Of a DNA stretch of 64,000 bases, positions 42,968 through 51,002 are shown in pieces. The translations under genes and the position numbers were made by a program. The notes below the pieces were generated by a model, which was given only the letters and a program-made list of their open reading frames with translations, searched no databases and was not told where the DNA came from. The stretch comes from Paucimonas sp. (GTDB taxonomy: Bacteria; Pseudomonadota; Gammaproteobacteria; Pseudomonadales; Pseudomonadaceae): NCBI GenBank assembly GCA_031253995.1, contig JAIRVG010000107.1:53882-117881 (forward strand). The letters are read 5' to 3'. Numbering within the stretch: position 1 is the stretch's first letter; every line of letters starts with the position of its first letter.

Positions 42968-43326
42968 TGAGCCTGTCGAATGCTGCTGTGAAATTGCCGG
43001 ATGCCTGGACGCCGGTGTGTGCCGAAACCGACCTGGTGGCGAGCTCCGGGGTGGTGGTCTGGCATGACGGCGCGCAGGTCGCGCTGTTCCATGTGCCGGG
43101 GGCGCAGACCGAGTTGTATGCGGTGGACAATCATGACCCGCGCTCGGGGGCCAATGTGATCGGTCGTGGGCTGATCGGCAGCGTGCAGGGAGAACTGGTG
43201 GTGGCGGCGCCGTTGTACAAGCAGCATTACCGCCTGCGGGATGGGCGTTGCCTTGAGGATGAGGGGCAGGTGCTGCGGGTGTGGCCGGTGCGGGTGAACG
43301 AAGGCCGAATCGAGCTCGGCAACTAG
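42967..43326 (+). CDS. nirD: Assimilatory nitrite reductase, small subunit
   Basis: 119-aa Rieske-fold subunit. It lacks the Rieske Cys ligands, as NirD normally does, and shows VCAETDLVASSGVVVWHDG, TELYAVDNHDPRSGANVIGRGLIG and VVAAPLYKQHYRLRDG. It is translationally coupled to nirB (TGATG). The unit is closed by inverted-repeat copy C 4 bp after the TAG stop. Confidence 0.94.
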   Translation: MSLSNAAVKLPDAWTPVCAETDLVASSGVVVWHDGAQVALFHVPGAQTELYAVDNHDPRSGANVIGRGLIGSVQGELVVAAPLYKQHYRLRDGRCLEDEGQVLRVWPVRVNEGRIELGN

Positions 43327-43330
43327 GGGG

Positions 43331-43418
43331 TAGCTGCAAGCCTCAAGCTACAAGCTGCAAGAAAGAGCAGTCGGCGGCGCCGAGGCTTCCTCTTGCAGCT
43401 TATAGCTTGTAGCTTGTC
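43331..43418. repeat. AAGCTNCAAGC inverted-repeat element, copy C
   Basis: The left arm TAGCTGCAAGCCTCAAGC then TACAAGCTGCAAG (43331-43361) and right arm CTTGCAGCTTATAGCTTG then TAGCTTG (43393-43417) surround AAAGAGCAGTCGGCGGCGCC. It fills the space between nirD and the LysR gene and ends 5 bp before that gene's ATG. Confidence 0.85.
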
Positions 43419-43422
43419 CCTC

Positions 43423-44355
43423 ATGAATCTCGACACCCGCATCAAGTTCCGCCATCTGCTGTGCTTTCTCGAAATCGCCCGCCAGGGCAGTTTCGCCAAG
43501 GCCGCCGACGCCGTGGCCATCTCTCAGCCGGCCATCTCCAAGACCCTCAAGGAACTGGAAGACCTGCTCCAGACCCGCCTGTTCGAACGGGGCAAGCAGG
43601 GCGTCGAGCTGACCCCGGCCGGGGTGCGCTTCATGCGCTACGCCGGCCCCTGCGTGCAGGCCCTGCGCGAAGGGGTGAGCAGCCTGCGCGGCGAGGAACA
43701 TGCACCGCCGCAGGTGCGCGTCGGCGTGCTGTCCACCGTGGAAAGCCTGCTGATGCCGGAAGTCATCCGCCGCCTGCACCAGCGTCACGCCGCCCTGGTG
43801 GTCAGCGTCGCCACCGGCCCCAGCGCCCACCTGCTGGCGCAACTGCATGTCGGCGAACTGGACCTGGTGATCGGCCGCATGACCGACAGCCCGCAGATCC
43901 AGGGCCTGCTGTTCGAGCACCTGTACAGCGAATCGATGTCGCTGGTGGTGCGCCCCGGTCATCCCTTGCTCGCCAGCCAGCCCCTGGAACGCGCCCGCCT
44001 CGGCGACTACCCGCTGGTCCTGCCGCTGGCCGGCACCACCATCCGCAAGCATGCCGACAGCCTGTTCGTGCAGTGCGCCATCGAACAGCCGCGGCAACGC
44101 CTGGAAACCCTGTCGCCGGCCCTCAGCCGGCGCTACGTGCAGGGCAGCGACGCGGTGTGGGTGGCGCCCCGTGACGCGGTGCGGGTTGACCTGGACCGCG
44201 GCGAACTGCACGAGCTGGACCTGGGTGTCAGCGAACCTGGCGGCTCGGTGGGCATCTGCAGCAACGCCGCCTTGCCGTCGCCGTTGCCGGCACAATGGCT
44301 GTGTGAAGTGTTGCGTGAAGTTGCAGCGCAATACCGGGATGGCGACTACCCTTGA
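43423..44355 (+). CDS. pcaQ: LysR family regulator, PcaQ-like
   Basis: 310 aa. The N-terminus MNLDTRIKFRHLLCFLEIAR with QGSFAKAADAVAISQPAISK is very close to PcaQ, the regulator of protocatechuate (pca) catabolic genes; the effector domain runs from about residue 95 and includes VRVGVLSTVESLLMPEVI. No pca genes are nearby, so it is an orphan and the target is inferred from similarity only. The ATG at 43423 is directly preceded by repeat copy C (AGCTTGTCCCTC) with no recognisable Shine-Dalgarno sequence. Confidence 0.75.
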   Translation: MNLDTRIKFRHLLCFLEIARQGSFAKAADAVAISQPAISKTLKELEDLLQTRLFERGKQGVELTPAGVRFMRYAGPCVQALREGVSSLRGEEHAPPQVRVGVLSTVESLLMPEVIRRLHQRHAALVVSVATGPSAHLLAQLHVGELDLVIGRMTDSPQIQGLLFEHLYSESMSLVVRPGHPLLASQPLERARLGDYPLVLPLAGTTIRKHADSLFVQCAIEQPRQRLETLSPALSRRYVQGSDAVWVAPRDAVRVDLDRGELHELDLGVSEPGGSVGICSNAALPSPLPAQWLCEVLREVAAQYRDGDYP

Positions 44356-44396
44356 ACGCGGTTGCGCCGCCCCTGCTGGCACTGTGCCGGAGCCGC

Positions 44397-44416
44397 ATAT
44401 GAAGAACTCTTCATAT
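44397..44416. promoter_or_regulatory. 20-bp dyad between the pcaQ-like gene and fkpA-like gene
   Basis: ATATGAAGAACTCTTCATAT has 9-bp perfect arms around AC. It is 116 bp before the FKBP start codon. It could be an operator or a weak terminator; there is no T-run. Confidence 0.5.
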
Positions 44417-44532
44417 AGCTGAACTTATGGGACTTTTCTCGTTCCTATTGCCGGTAGCCATTGGTCGTGGCCGCCTGATATTCTCGCGGCTTTACCCCGA
44501 ATGCCCCATTGGCGCATGAACAAGGAAATAGC

Positions 44533-45303
44533 ATGAAACAGCATCGGTTGGCGGCTGCGGTTGCCCTGGTTAGCCTGGTACTGGCGGGTTGCGATTCGCA
44601 GACCAGCGTCGAGCTGAAGACCCCGGCACAGAAAGCTTCCTACGGTATCGGCCTGAACATGGGCAAGAGCCTGGCTCAGGAAGGCATGGACGACCTCGAT
44701 TCCAAGGCTGTGGCCCAGGGTATCGAAGACGCCATCGGCAAGAAGGAACAGCGCCTGAAGGACGAAGAGCTGATCGAAGCCTTCGCTGCGCTGCAGAAAC
44801 GCGCCGAGGAGCGCCTGACCAAGCTGAGCGAAGAATCCGCTACCGCTGGCAAGAAATTCCTCGAAGAAAACGGCAAGAAGCCTGGTGTGGTCACCACCGC
44901 TTCCGGCCTGCAGTACGAAGTGGTGAAGAAGGCCGATGGCGCCCAGCCGAAGCCGACCGACGTGGTCACCGTTCACTACGAAGGCAAGCTGATCGACGGC
45001 AAGGTGTTCGACAGCTCCGTCGAGCGCGGCGCGCCGATCGACCTGCCGGTCAGCGGCGTGATCCCGGGCTGGGTCGAAGGCCTGCAACTGATGCACGTCG
45101 GCGAGAAGGTCAAGCTGTTCATCCCGGCCGACCTGGCCTATGGTGCGCAGAGCCCGAGCCCGATGATTCCGGCCAACTCGGTCCTGGTCTTCGACCTGGA
45201 ACTGATCGGCATCAAGGACATGTCCAAGCTGGAAGCGCCTGAGGCCGAAGCTGCGCCTGAAGCGGCGGCTCCGGCAGCGGAAGAAAAGGCCCCGGCCAAG
45301 TAA
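44533..45303 (+). CDS. FKBP-type peptidyl-prolyl cis-trans isomerase lipoprotein
   Basis: 256 aa. Lipoprotein signal MKQHRLAAAVALVSLVLAGC (lipobox LAGC), then an FKBP_N dimerisation helix region (about residues 35-130) and the FKBP domain (about 140-238) with VHYEGKLIDGKVFDSSVERG, VIPGWVEGLQLMHVGEK and IPADLAYGAQSP. It resembles FkpA/Mip chaperones of the envelope. The C-terminal tail is Ala/Glu/Pro-rich. An in-frame ATG 24 bp upstream precedes the signal peptide and is not used. Confidence 0.92.
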   Translation: MKQHRLAAAVALVSLVLAGCDSQTSVELKTPAQKASYGIGLNMGKSLAQEGMDDLDSKAVAQGIEDAIGKKEQRLKDEELIEAFAALQKRAEERLTKLSEESATAGKKFLEENGKKPGVVTTASGLQYEVVKKADGAQPKPTDVVTVHYEGKLIDGKVFDSSVERGAPIDLPVSGVIPGWVEGLQLMHVGEKVKLFIPADLAYGAQSPSPMIPANSVLVFDLELIGIKDMSKLEAPEAEAAPEAAAPAAEEKAPAK

Positions 45304-45323
45304 TCAGGCCGTCGCTGTTGTCC

Positions 45324-45347
45324 AACGCCCCGTAGCCACGGGGCGTT
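45324..45347 (+). terminator. Terminator after the FKBP gene
   Basis: AACGCCCCGT (45324-45333), loop AGCC, ACGGGGCGTT (45338-45347), then GTCGTTTC. A perfect 10-bp stem 20 bp after the stop. Confidence 0.75.
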
Positions 45348-45501
45348 GTCGTTTCTGCGGCAGGCTGCGCCGCGACGTGACAAGCGTCACAAAAGCTTCT
45401 GCAAAACGATTGCGCAATGAAACAAGTGTGTAAAAAACGCCCGATTCGACCCGGGGCCTTGCCCGCCGGGAGCCTCGGGCCGAAAACGAAGCTCTGTTCA
45501 C

Positions 45502-45532
45502 AAGGTTATCCACAATTAATGTGGATAACCTT
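45502..45532. promoter_or_regulatory. Two convergent consensus DnaA boxes forming a 13-bp hairpin
   Basis: AAGGTTATCCACA (45502-45514) and TGTGGATAACCTT (45520-45532) are perfect inverted repeats with a 5-nt spacer. Each arm contains the strict DnaA box TTATCCACA. The element ends 24 bp before the DUF1232 start codon, just ahead of its Shine-Dalgarno sequence. Confidence 0.8.
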
Positions 45533-45556
45533 CCTGGCACCGCCGATGGAGGACTC

Positions 45557-45997
45557 ATGAAAGCACCGTGGAATTTCGCCCGCTTCCTGCCCCTCGCCGA
45601 GCGCCTGCTCAGCCGCGGCCGCTTGCCGGCGCTGCTGTTCGCCGTGGCCCGCAAGGGGCCGCGCCTGGGGCAACTGAAGGACGATGTACGCCTGCTGCAG
45701 GCCCTGTGCGTGGCCTGGTGGCGCGGTGAGTACCGGGCCATCAGCCCGAAGGCGCTGGTGACCATCGTCGCCGGCCTGCTGTATTTCGTCAGCCCCCTGG
45801 ATGCGATTCCGGACTGGTTGCTGGGCGTCGGCCTGCTCGACGACATCGCCGTGCTCGGCTGGGTGCTCAAGACCGTCAGCGACGAACTGGACGCCTTCCG
45901 CGCCTGGCGCCAGCGTCAGTCACCGGAGAAGCTGCGGGTGGTGGAGCGCCTGCCGGACACCCCCGAAGCCCTGCGCCTGGAGCAAAATCGCAGCTGA
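45557..45997 (+). CDS. DUF1232 (YkvA-like) membrane protein
   Basis: 146 aa. The DUF1232 core is GLLYFVSPLDAIPDWLLGVGLLDDIAVLGWVL, with the conserved SPLDAIPD motif at about residues 76-83 and flanking hydrophobic segments. The function is unknown. The ATG at 45557 (MKAPWNFARFLPLAERLLSR) follows GGAGGAC. The leader holds a perfect DnaA-box hairpin. Confidence 0.88.
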   Translation: MKAPWNFARFLPLAERLLSRGRLPALLFAVARKGPRLGQLKDDVRLLQALCVAWWRGEYRAISPKALVTIVAGLLYFVSPLDAIPDWLLGVGLLDDIAVLGWVLKTVSDELDAFRAWRQRQSPEKLRVVERLPDTPEALRLEQNRS

Positions 45998-46042
45998 CAA
46001 GCGCGGCGTGCTGCAATTCCCCCGTTGGCTGGTAATATTATT

Positions 46043-46059
46043 GGCATAACGATTATGCC
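46043..46059. promoter_or_regulatory. Palindrome upstream of the HTH gene
   Basis: GGCATAA (46043-46049), spacer CGA, TTATGCC (46053-46059): a perfect dyad 38 bp before the HTH start codon, in an AT-rich promoter-like segment (TAATATTATTGGCATAAC). It is a likely autoregulatory operator. Confidence 0.65.
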
Positions 46060-46097
46060 TACAGATTACATGCGAGAAGTCCGACAAGGGGGTTGTA

Positions 46098-46442
46098 ATG
46101 GCTATTCAGGTTATCAGCCGAGATGGTCAACCCGAGTACGCGGTTGTTCCCTGGGATCAATACCAGGCGTTACTCAAGGCGGCAGGTCAACCGGAGGCGG
46201 TTGCCGCCGGCGTTGAAGCCAGCACCGAAACGTCCTCCACCGCGGCCGTTGCGCCAGCCTTGAGCGAGCTGGCCGCCTTGCGTCAGGCCAAGGGCATCGC
46301 TGCCGAGCAGCTGGCGCGCAAGATCGGCATCAGTCCGGTGTACCTGGCGATGATCGAAAGCGGCGAGCGTCTGCCTGACTCGGCGATTCGTCGCAGCCTG
46401 GCCTGGGAGCTGGGATTGCCGGGCTGGAGCGATCCGTCATGA
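46098..46442 (+). CDS. HTH (Xre/Cro-type) domain protein
   Basis: 114 aa. The N-terminus MAIQVISRDGQPEYAVVPWD with QYQALLKAAG looks like the short beta-alpha start of Phd/RelB-like or MqsA-like antitoxins. A linker (residues 32-52, Ala/Thr-rich) leads to an HTH: LAALRQAKGIAAEQLARKIG with ISPVYLAMIESGERLPD. It overlaps the next gene as ATGA. The architecture, palindrome upstream and coupled partner resemble a toxin-antitoxin or autoregulated pair, but no known toxin fold is recognised downstream. Confidence 0.75.
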   Translation: MAIQVISRDGQPEYAVVPWDQYQALLKAAGQPEAVAAGVEASTETSSTAAVAPALSELAALRQAKGIAAEQLARKIGISPVYLAMIESGERLPDSAIRRSLAWELGLPGWSDPS

Positions 46443-46807
46443 GCGCCGTGCGGATCAGCCGGCAGCACTGGGAAGGGTTGCTCGGCGAGCTGGATGTCGC
46501 CCGCCGGCAACGCCACCTGCTCACCTATCGTGCGCTGCTGGAGCGCCTGCAACTGCCGAGCCCGGCGATGCAGACCCTGACTGCCGCACTGGAATACCTT
46601 GCGGTGCTGGATGCCCGGGCCGAGCAGCCGTTGCGCAGTTCATTGGTGATCAGCCAGGGCGCGAGCCGCTTGCCGCGCACCGGGTTCTTCGAATGCGTGG
46701 AGCGGCTGGGACGGTTTTCCGGGCCGTCGGATGGTATGGCCGCGGCGTCATGGCATGCGTCGGAGGTGGTGCGGGTGTTCGAGTATTCCTACCCGGAAGA
46801 AGACTGA
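46439..46807 (+). CDS. Uncharacterised protein, 122 aa, coupled to the HTH gene
   Basis: Starts MSAVRISRQHWEGLLGELDV with a helical N-terminal half (residues 10-60) and a C-terminal half containing SSLVISQGASRLPRTGFFEC and WHASEVVRVFEYSYPEED. I do not recognise the family. No TM or signal segment. The overlapping start (46439-46442) indicates translational coupling to the HTH protein; the unit ends in a REP pair. Confidence 0.7.
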   Translation: MSAVRISRQHWEGLLGELDVARRQRHLLTYRALLERLQLPSPAMQTLTAALEYLAVLDARAEQPLRSSLVISQGASRLPRTGFFECVERLGRFSGPSDGMAAASWHASEVVRVFEYSYPEED

Positions 46808-46817
46808 GACTTCTCGG

Positions 46818-46943
46818 GCCTCATCGCTGGCAAGCCAGCTCCCACAGGTACTGCGCCGATCTTGAGTTCAGTGTTGTTCCTGTGGAATACAGGCCTGAAG
46901 CAAGACGCGGACCCTGTGGGAGCTGGCTTGCCAGCGATGAGGC
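46818..46943. repeat. REPIN-like inverted REP pair
   Basis: CCTCATCGCTGGCAAGCCAG then CTCCCACAGG (46819-46848) and its inverse CCTGTGGGAGCTGGCTTGCC then AGCGATGAGG (46913-46942) are near-perfect inverted copies of a Pseudomonas REP, separated by about 64 bp. They lie between two convergent genes. Confidence 0.9.
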
Positions 46944-46946
46944 TCT

Positions 46947-48704
46947 TCAGGCCGCCGCAGTATCGATCAGGTACACGCTGGCCCCCGCCACTTCCTTGGC
47001 ATGGTGCTTGGCCTGCGACGCCAGGTCCGCCAGCTGATCCGCATCCAGTTGCGCACAGGCTTCAGGACGCAACTGCACCACCCCGATCGACAGCGACAGC
47101 AACGGAAACTCCTGGCGCTGCCCCAGCCGGTTGTGGGCGATGAAGCATCCCGCCTCCAGGTGCTCGGCCCGGTAGAAACGCCGGCACTGCCTGGCGAACT
47201 CTTCCAGCAGCACGTTCAGCCGCTGCTGCCAGTCCTGCGAACCCAGCACCAGCATGAAATCATCACCGCCGATATGCCCGACGAAATCCCGGATCGGGTC
47301 GACCCGCTCGTTCAGGCACTGCGCCAGGCACAGCAGCACCTCGTCGCCCCGGGCATAGCCGTAGATGTCGTTGAAAGGCTTGAAGCTGTCGATGTCCACG
47401 TAGCAGATCACCGCCTGGCGCTGCTGTTGCAACAGGCGCGTCAGGCACTGCTGGATCGGCACGTTGCCCGGCAGCAGGGTCAGCGGGTTGGCGTAGCGGG
47501 CCTGCTGGATCTTCTGTTCGGTGATCAGCTTGAGCACGTCGATCACCCGGCCCAGGCCGATGTAGCGGCCCTGGTGGGTGATGATGAAATCTTCCTCGAT
47601 GCGCTGCCGCGCACGGCTGGTGAGCAGGCGGCTGACGGTCTGTAGCGACTGGGTCAGCTCCACGGCAAGAAAGTCGTCGCTCATCAGCCGGCTGATAGGC
47701 TTGCGCGCGAACAGGTCGGTGGCGAACGGCTTGAGCAGGGCATCGGACAACGAATGGCGGTGGACGATGCCGCACGGCCGTTCCTGCTCATCCAGCACGG
47801 CCAGCGAGTTGAGGTTGGCCTGCCGGCGGAACGCTTCCAGCACCAGCGGCGTGGCGGTGTTGCCGGTGACCGCTGGCTGTTCGATCAACAGCGCTCCCAG
47901 GTCTGAGACTTCCTCGGCCAGAACCGGCAAGGTGCTCGGCACCGGGCCCGGCAGCAGCTGCCCGGCATCCCGCGGCGGGTGTTCCTGCGGTCGGCAGATC
48001 AGGTAGCCCTGGACCAGGTCCACGCCCATCTCGGTCAGCACCACCAGCTCCTCGGCCAGCTCGATGCCCTCGGCGATCACCTGGGCCCGTGAGGCCTTGG
48101 CGATTTGCAGGATGGAGCCGACGAACTCGCGCTTGACCGGATCGAGGTGGATGCCGTCGATGAAGTGGCGGTCGATCTTCACGTAGTCCGGCCGCAGCTC
48201 CGACCACAGGCGCAGGCTGGAATAGCCGGCGCCGAGGTCGTCGAGGGCGATGGAGAAGCCCATGTCGCGGTAGTGGTGCAGGGCGTTGTAGAGCAGCTGG
48301 AAGTCGTCGGTCGGGGTCTGCTCGGTCAGCTCGATGACCACCTGGCTGGCAGGGATGCCCAGGTTGTGCAGCAGCTTGATCGTTTGCCCGGACTGGTATT
48401 GCGGTTCCAGCAGCGATTCGGGGGAGACGTTGAGGAACAGCTTGCCGTCGAGTTTCTGCTGGCTGAAGCGCCGGCACGCGCTTTCCCGGCAGGCGATTTC
48501 CAGCTCGGTCAGGCGGCCGGCGTGGCGGGCCACGGCGAACAGGTTGATCGGCGAATGCAGCGGGCTGTTGGACGGCCCGCGGCTCAGGGCTTCGTAGCCG
48601 AGGATGCGCCGTTCGGAAAGGCAGACGATAGGCTGGAACAGGCTGTGCAAGCCGCCTTGAGTCAGGATGGAACTCAACGCGCTGAGCTGTTCAGTCATGG
48701 TCAT
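46947..48704 (-). CDS. EAL-CBS-GGDEF domain signalling protein
   Basis: 585 aa, cytosolic. The N-terminal EAL phosphodiesterase domain (about residues 15-250) retains the catalytic set: E38 in YEALSR, Asn in LNVSPES, Glu in ELTEQ, DD in DDLGAGYSSL, Lys in KIDRHFI and Glu in AEGIE. A CBS-like pair spans about 265-395. The C-terminal GGDEF-type domain has the variant signature GGDDF (about 478-482), so cyclase activity is doubtful. It most likely lowers c-di-GMP. It lies downstream of prc on the same strand, separated by a terminator. Confidence 0.9.
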   Translation of the reverse strand: MTMTEQLSALSSILTQGGLHSLFQPIVCLSERRILGYEALSRGPSNSPLHSPINLFAVARHAGRLTELEIACRESACRRFSQQKLDGKLFLNVSPESLLEPQYQSGQTIKLLHNLGIPASQVVIELTEQTPTDDFQLLYNALHHYRDMGFSIALDDLGAGYSSLRLWSELRPDYVKIDRHFIDGIHLDPVKREFVGSILQIAKASRAQVIAEGIELAEELVVLTEMGVDLVQGYLICRPQEHPPRDAGQLLPGPVPSTLPVLAEEVSDLGALLIEQPAVTGNTATPLVLEAFRRQANLNSLAVLDEQERPCGIVHRHSLSDALLKPFATDLFARKPISRLMSDDFLAVELTQSLQTVSRLLTSRARQRIEEDFIITHQGRYIGLGRVIDVLKLITEQKIQQARYANPLTLLPGNVPIQQCLTRLLQQQRQAVICYVDIDSFKPFNDIYGYARGDEVLLCLAQCLNERVDPIRDFVGHIGGDDFMLVLGSQDWQQRLNVLLEEFARQCRRFYRAEHLEAGCFIAHNRLGQRQEFPLLSLSIGVVQLRPEACAQLDADQLADLASQAKHHAKEVAGASVYLIDTAAA

Positions 48705-48720
48705 ATCGTTACTACCTTGA

Positions 48721-48756
48721 AAAAAAAGGGACCGGGCATGTGATGCCCGGTCCCTT
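48721..48756 (-). terminator. Strong terminator of prc
   Basis: AAGGGACCGGGCAT (48726-48739), loop GTG, ATGCCCGGTCCCTT (48743-48756); a long T-run follows on the minus strand (complement of 48721-48727). It separates prc from the EAL gene. Confidence 0.9.
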
Positions 48757-48837
48757 ATTTCACGACAGTTTGATGACTGTTTAATGACGCAATGCTATCG
48801 CTTCATAGTATTTTGCCATTATCGATTCAGCGCCTGT

Positions 48838-50952
48838 TCAGTGCTTGGCCACCGCCGAATTGAGGCTCAGGTAATCCAGCAGGATACGCCCGGTCTCGCT
48901 CAGGTAGGCGTCGTCTTCCGGCTTGCTGTCGTCCTGCTCGGCCGGGATCGCGTCCTCGTCTTCCTTCTTCAGTTCCTTCAGCGGCTCTTCGCCCTTGGCC
49001 TTGCGGCGGATGTTCTCCAGGGCCAGTTGCTTGCCTTCGATATCGGTGTGCTGGGCGCGGCGCTCTTCCTCGTTGAGGCTGACGGTCTTCTCGTTCATCA
49101 GCTTCTGGGTCAGGGCCAGGCGGTCGCGGATGTAGACGAACTCGGCGTCCTTGGCGCTGCGCTGGTCATGACGCTCCTTGAGCTGGGCCAGGAACGGCTT
49201 GAACGGATCGCTGGCCGGCTTGATCGCGGCGCGGATGGTGTCCCACGGCATCGCTTCGGGCAGAGCGCTCTCGCCGATTTCCTTGGTGTCGATGATCGAC
49301 GGGTAGTCGATGTCCGGCAGCACGCCCTGGTGCTGGGTGCTCTGCCCGGAGACCCGGTAGAACTTGGCCAGGGTCAGCTTCAGCTCGCCATGGTTGAGCG
49401 GCTGGATGGTCTGCACGGTGCCTTTGCCGAAGGTCTGGCCGCCGATGATCAGGGCGCGGTGATAGTCCTGCATGGCACCGGCGAAGATCTCCGAGGCCGA
49501 GGCGGACAGGCGGTTCACCAGCAGCGCCAGCGGGCCTTTGTAGAAGGCACCGGTGTTCTCGTCTTCGAGCACGTCGACGCGGCCGTCGCTGTTGCGCACC
49601 AGCACGGTCGGGCCCTTGTCGATGAACAGGCTGGTCAGCTCGGTGGCTTCCTGCAGGGAGCCGCCGCCGTTGTTGCGCAGGTCGATGACCACGCCGTCGA
49701 CTTTTTCCTTCTGCAGCTCGGTGAGCAGCTTCTTCACGTCACGGGTGGTGCTCTTGTAGTCCGGATCGCCGGCACGGTAAGCCTTGAAGTCGAGGTAGAA
49801 GGCCGGGATCTCGATGATGCCGAGCTTGTAGTCGCGGCCATCCTGCTTGAGTTTCAGCACGGATTTCTTCGCCGCCTGTTCTTCCAGCTTCACCGCCTCG
49901 CGGGTGATCGACACGACCTTGCTGGTCTGGTCGTTCGGCGCGTTGCTCGCCGGGATCACTTCCAGGCGGACCACCGAGCCTTTCGGACCGCGGATCAGCT
50001 TGACCACTTCGTCCAGGCGCCAGCCGATCACGTCGACCATTTCCTTGTCGCCCTGGGCGACACCGACGATCTTGTCGGCGGGGGCTACCTGCTTGGTCTT
50101 GGCCGCCGGGCCTGCCGGCACCAGGCGGACGATCTTGACCTGGTCGTTGTCGCTCTGCAGCACCGCGCCGATGCCTTCCAGCGACAGGCTCATGTTGATG
50201 TCGAAGTTTTCCGCGTTGTCCGGCGACAGGTAGTTGGTGTGCGGGTCGTAGGACTGGGCGAAGGTATTGATGTAGGCCTGGAAGATGTCTTCCGAGCGGG
50301 TCTGGTCGAGGCGCGAGAGCTGGTTCTTGTAGCGCTTGGTCAGCAGCTCCTGGATGGCCTTGGGTTCCTTGCCGGCGATCTTCAGGCGCAGGACCTCGTC
50401 CTTCAGGCGTTTTCGCCAGAGGTCGTCGAGGTCGGCCTCGGTCTTGATCCAGGGGGCGTCTTTTCGGTCCACCAGCAGGGTTTCATGGGCGTTGAAGTCG
50501 ATCTTGTCGACGCCCTTGCCCAGCTCGGCGAGGGTGAAGTCCAGGCGCGATTTCACCCGGTCCAGGTAGCGCTTGTAGATGTCGAAGCCGGGCTGCAGGT
50601 TGCCGCTCTTGAGGAAGTCGTCGAACTGGGTCTTCCACTTGTCGAACTCGGCGATGTCGCTCGCCAGGAAGTAGCTGCGCGCCGGATCCAGCAGCTTGAT
50701 GTAGCTGTCGTAGATGATCACCGAGCGGGCGTCGTTCAGGGGCGGCTTGCTGTAGTGGTGACGCTTGAGCAGCTCGACCACGTTGAGGCTGGCGACCACC
50801 TGGTCGCGGTCCGGTTGCAGCGAATCCCATTTGTTGGCGGCCAGCGCAGTGCCCGTGAGGGGCAGGCTGCCAAGACCGATCAGCAGGGCGAGGGCGGTGC
50901 CGGGAAGAAAGTGCTTCATGCCGATTCGACGCAGGGACGATTGATAACGCAT
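48838..50952 (-). CDS. prc: Carboxy-terminal (tail-specific) protease Prc
   Basis: 704 aa, periplasmic S41 protease; in P. aeruginosa (as AlgO) it degrades anti-sigma factor fragments. A signal/TM segment follows MRYQSSLRRIGMKHFLPGTA and ends GTALAA. The N-terminal helical domain is followed by a PDZ domain (about residues 240-340) and the protease core with the catalytic Ser in NRLSASASEIFAGAM and Lys in QTFGKGTVQT. The start could also be Met12 (50919). The leader contains an intrinsic terminator (51003-51030). Confidence 0.94.
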   Translation of the reverse strand: MRYQSSLRRIGMKHFLPGTALALLIGLGSLPLTGTALAANKWDSLQPDRDQVVASLNVVELLKRHHYSKPPLNDARSVIIYDSYIKLLDPARSYFLASDIAEFDKWKTQFDDFLKSGNLQPGFDIYKRYLDRVKSRLDFTLAELGKGVDKIDFNAHETLLVDRKDAPWIKTEADLDDLWRKRLKDEVLRLKIAGKEPKAIQELLTKRYKNQLSRLDQTRSEDIFQAYINTFAQSYDPHTNYLSPDNAENFDINMSLSLEGIGAVLQSDNDQVKIVRLVPAGPAAKTKQVAPADKIVGVAQGDKEMVDVIGWRLDEVVKLIRGPKGSVVRLEVIPASNAPNDQTSKVVSITREAVKLEEQAAKKSVLKLKQDGRDYKLGIIEIPAFYLDFKAYRAGDPDYKSTTRDVKKLLTELQKEKVDGVVIDLRNNGGGSLQEATELTSLFIDKGPTVLVRNSDGRVDVLEDENTGAFYKGPLALLVNRLSASASEIFAGAMQDYHRALIIGGQTFGKGTVQTIQPLNHGELKLTLAKFYRVSGQSTQHQGVLPDIDYPSIIDTKEIGESALPEAMPWDTIRAAIKPASDPFKPFLAQLKERHDQRSAKDAEFVYIRDRLALTQKLMNEKTVSLNEEERRAQHTDIEGKQLALENIRRKAKGEEPLKELKKEDEDAIPAEQDDSKPEDDAYLSETGRILLDYLSLNSAVAKH

Positions 50953-51002
50953 AGTGGGCCGTCTTTGATTCGCCGGTTCCAGAAGAGCCGGTCGCAAAAT
51001 GC

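Noticed and set aside
40388..43339. A 983-codon open frame antisense to nirB-nirD
   Set aside because: nirB and nirD on the plus strand are complete with all cofactor motifs. The antisense frame has no RBS or known domains.
45502..45532. Chromosomal origin (oriC)
   Set aside because: Only two DnaA boxes; no cluster of boxes, no AT-rich unwinding element, and no dnaA, dnaN or rpmH nearby.
46818..46943. CRISPR array or attachment site
   Set aside because: Two inverted, not direct, repeats with no regular spacers and no cas or integrase genes; it matches a REP pair.
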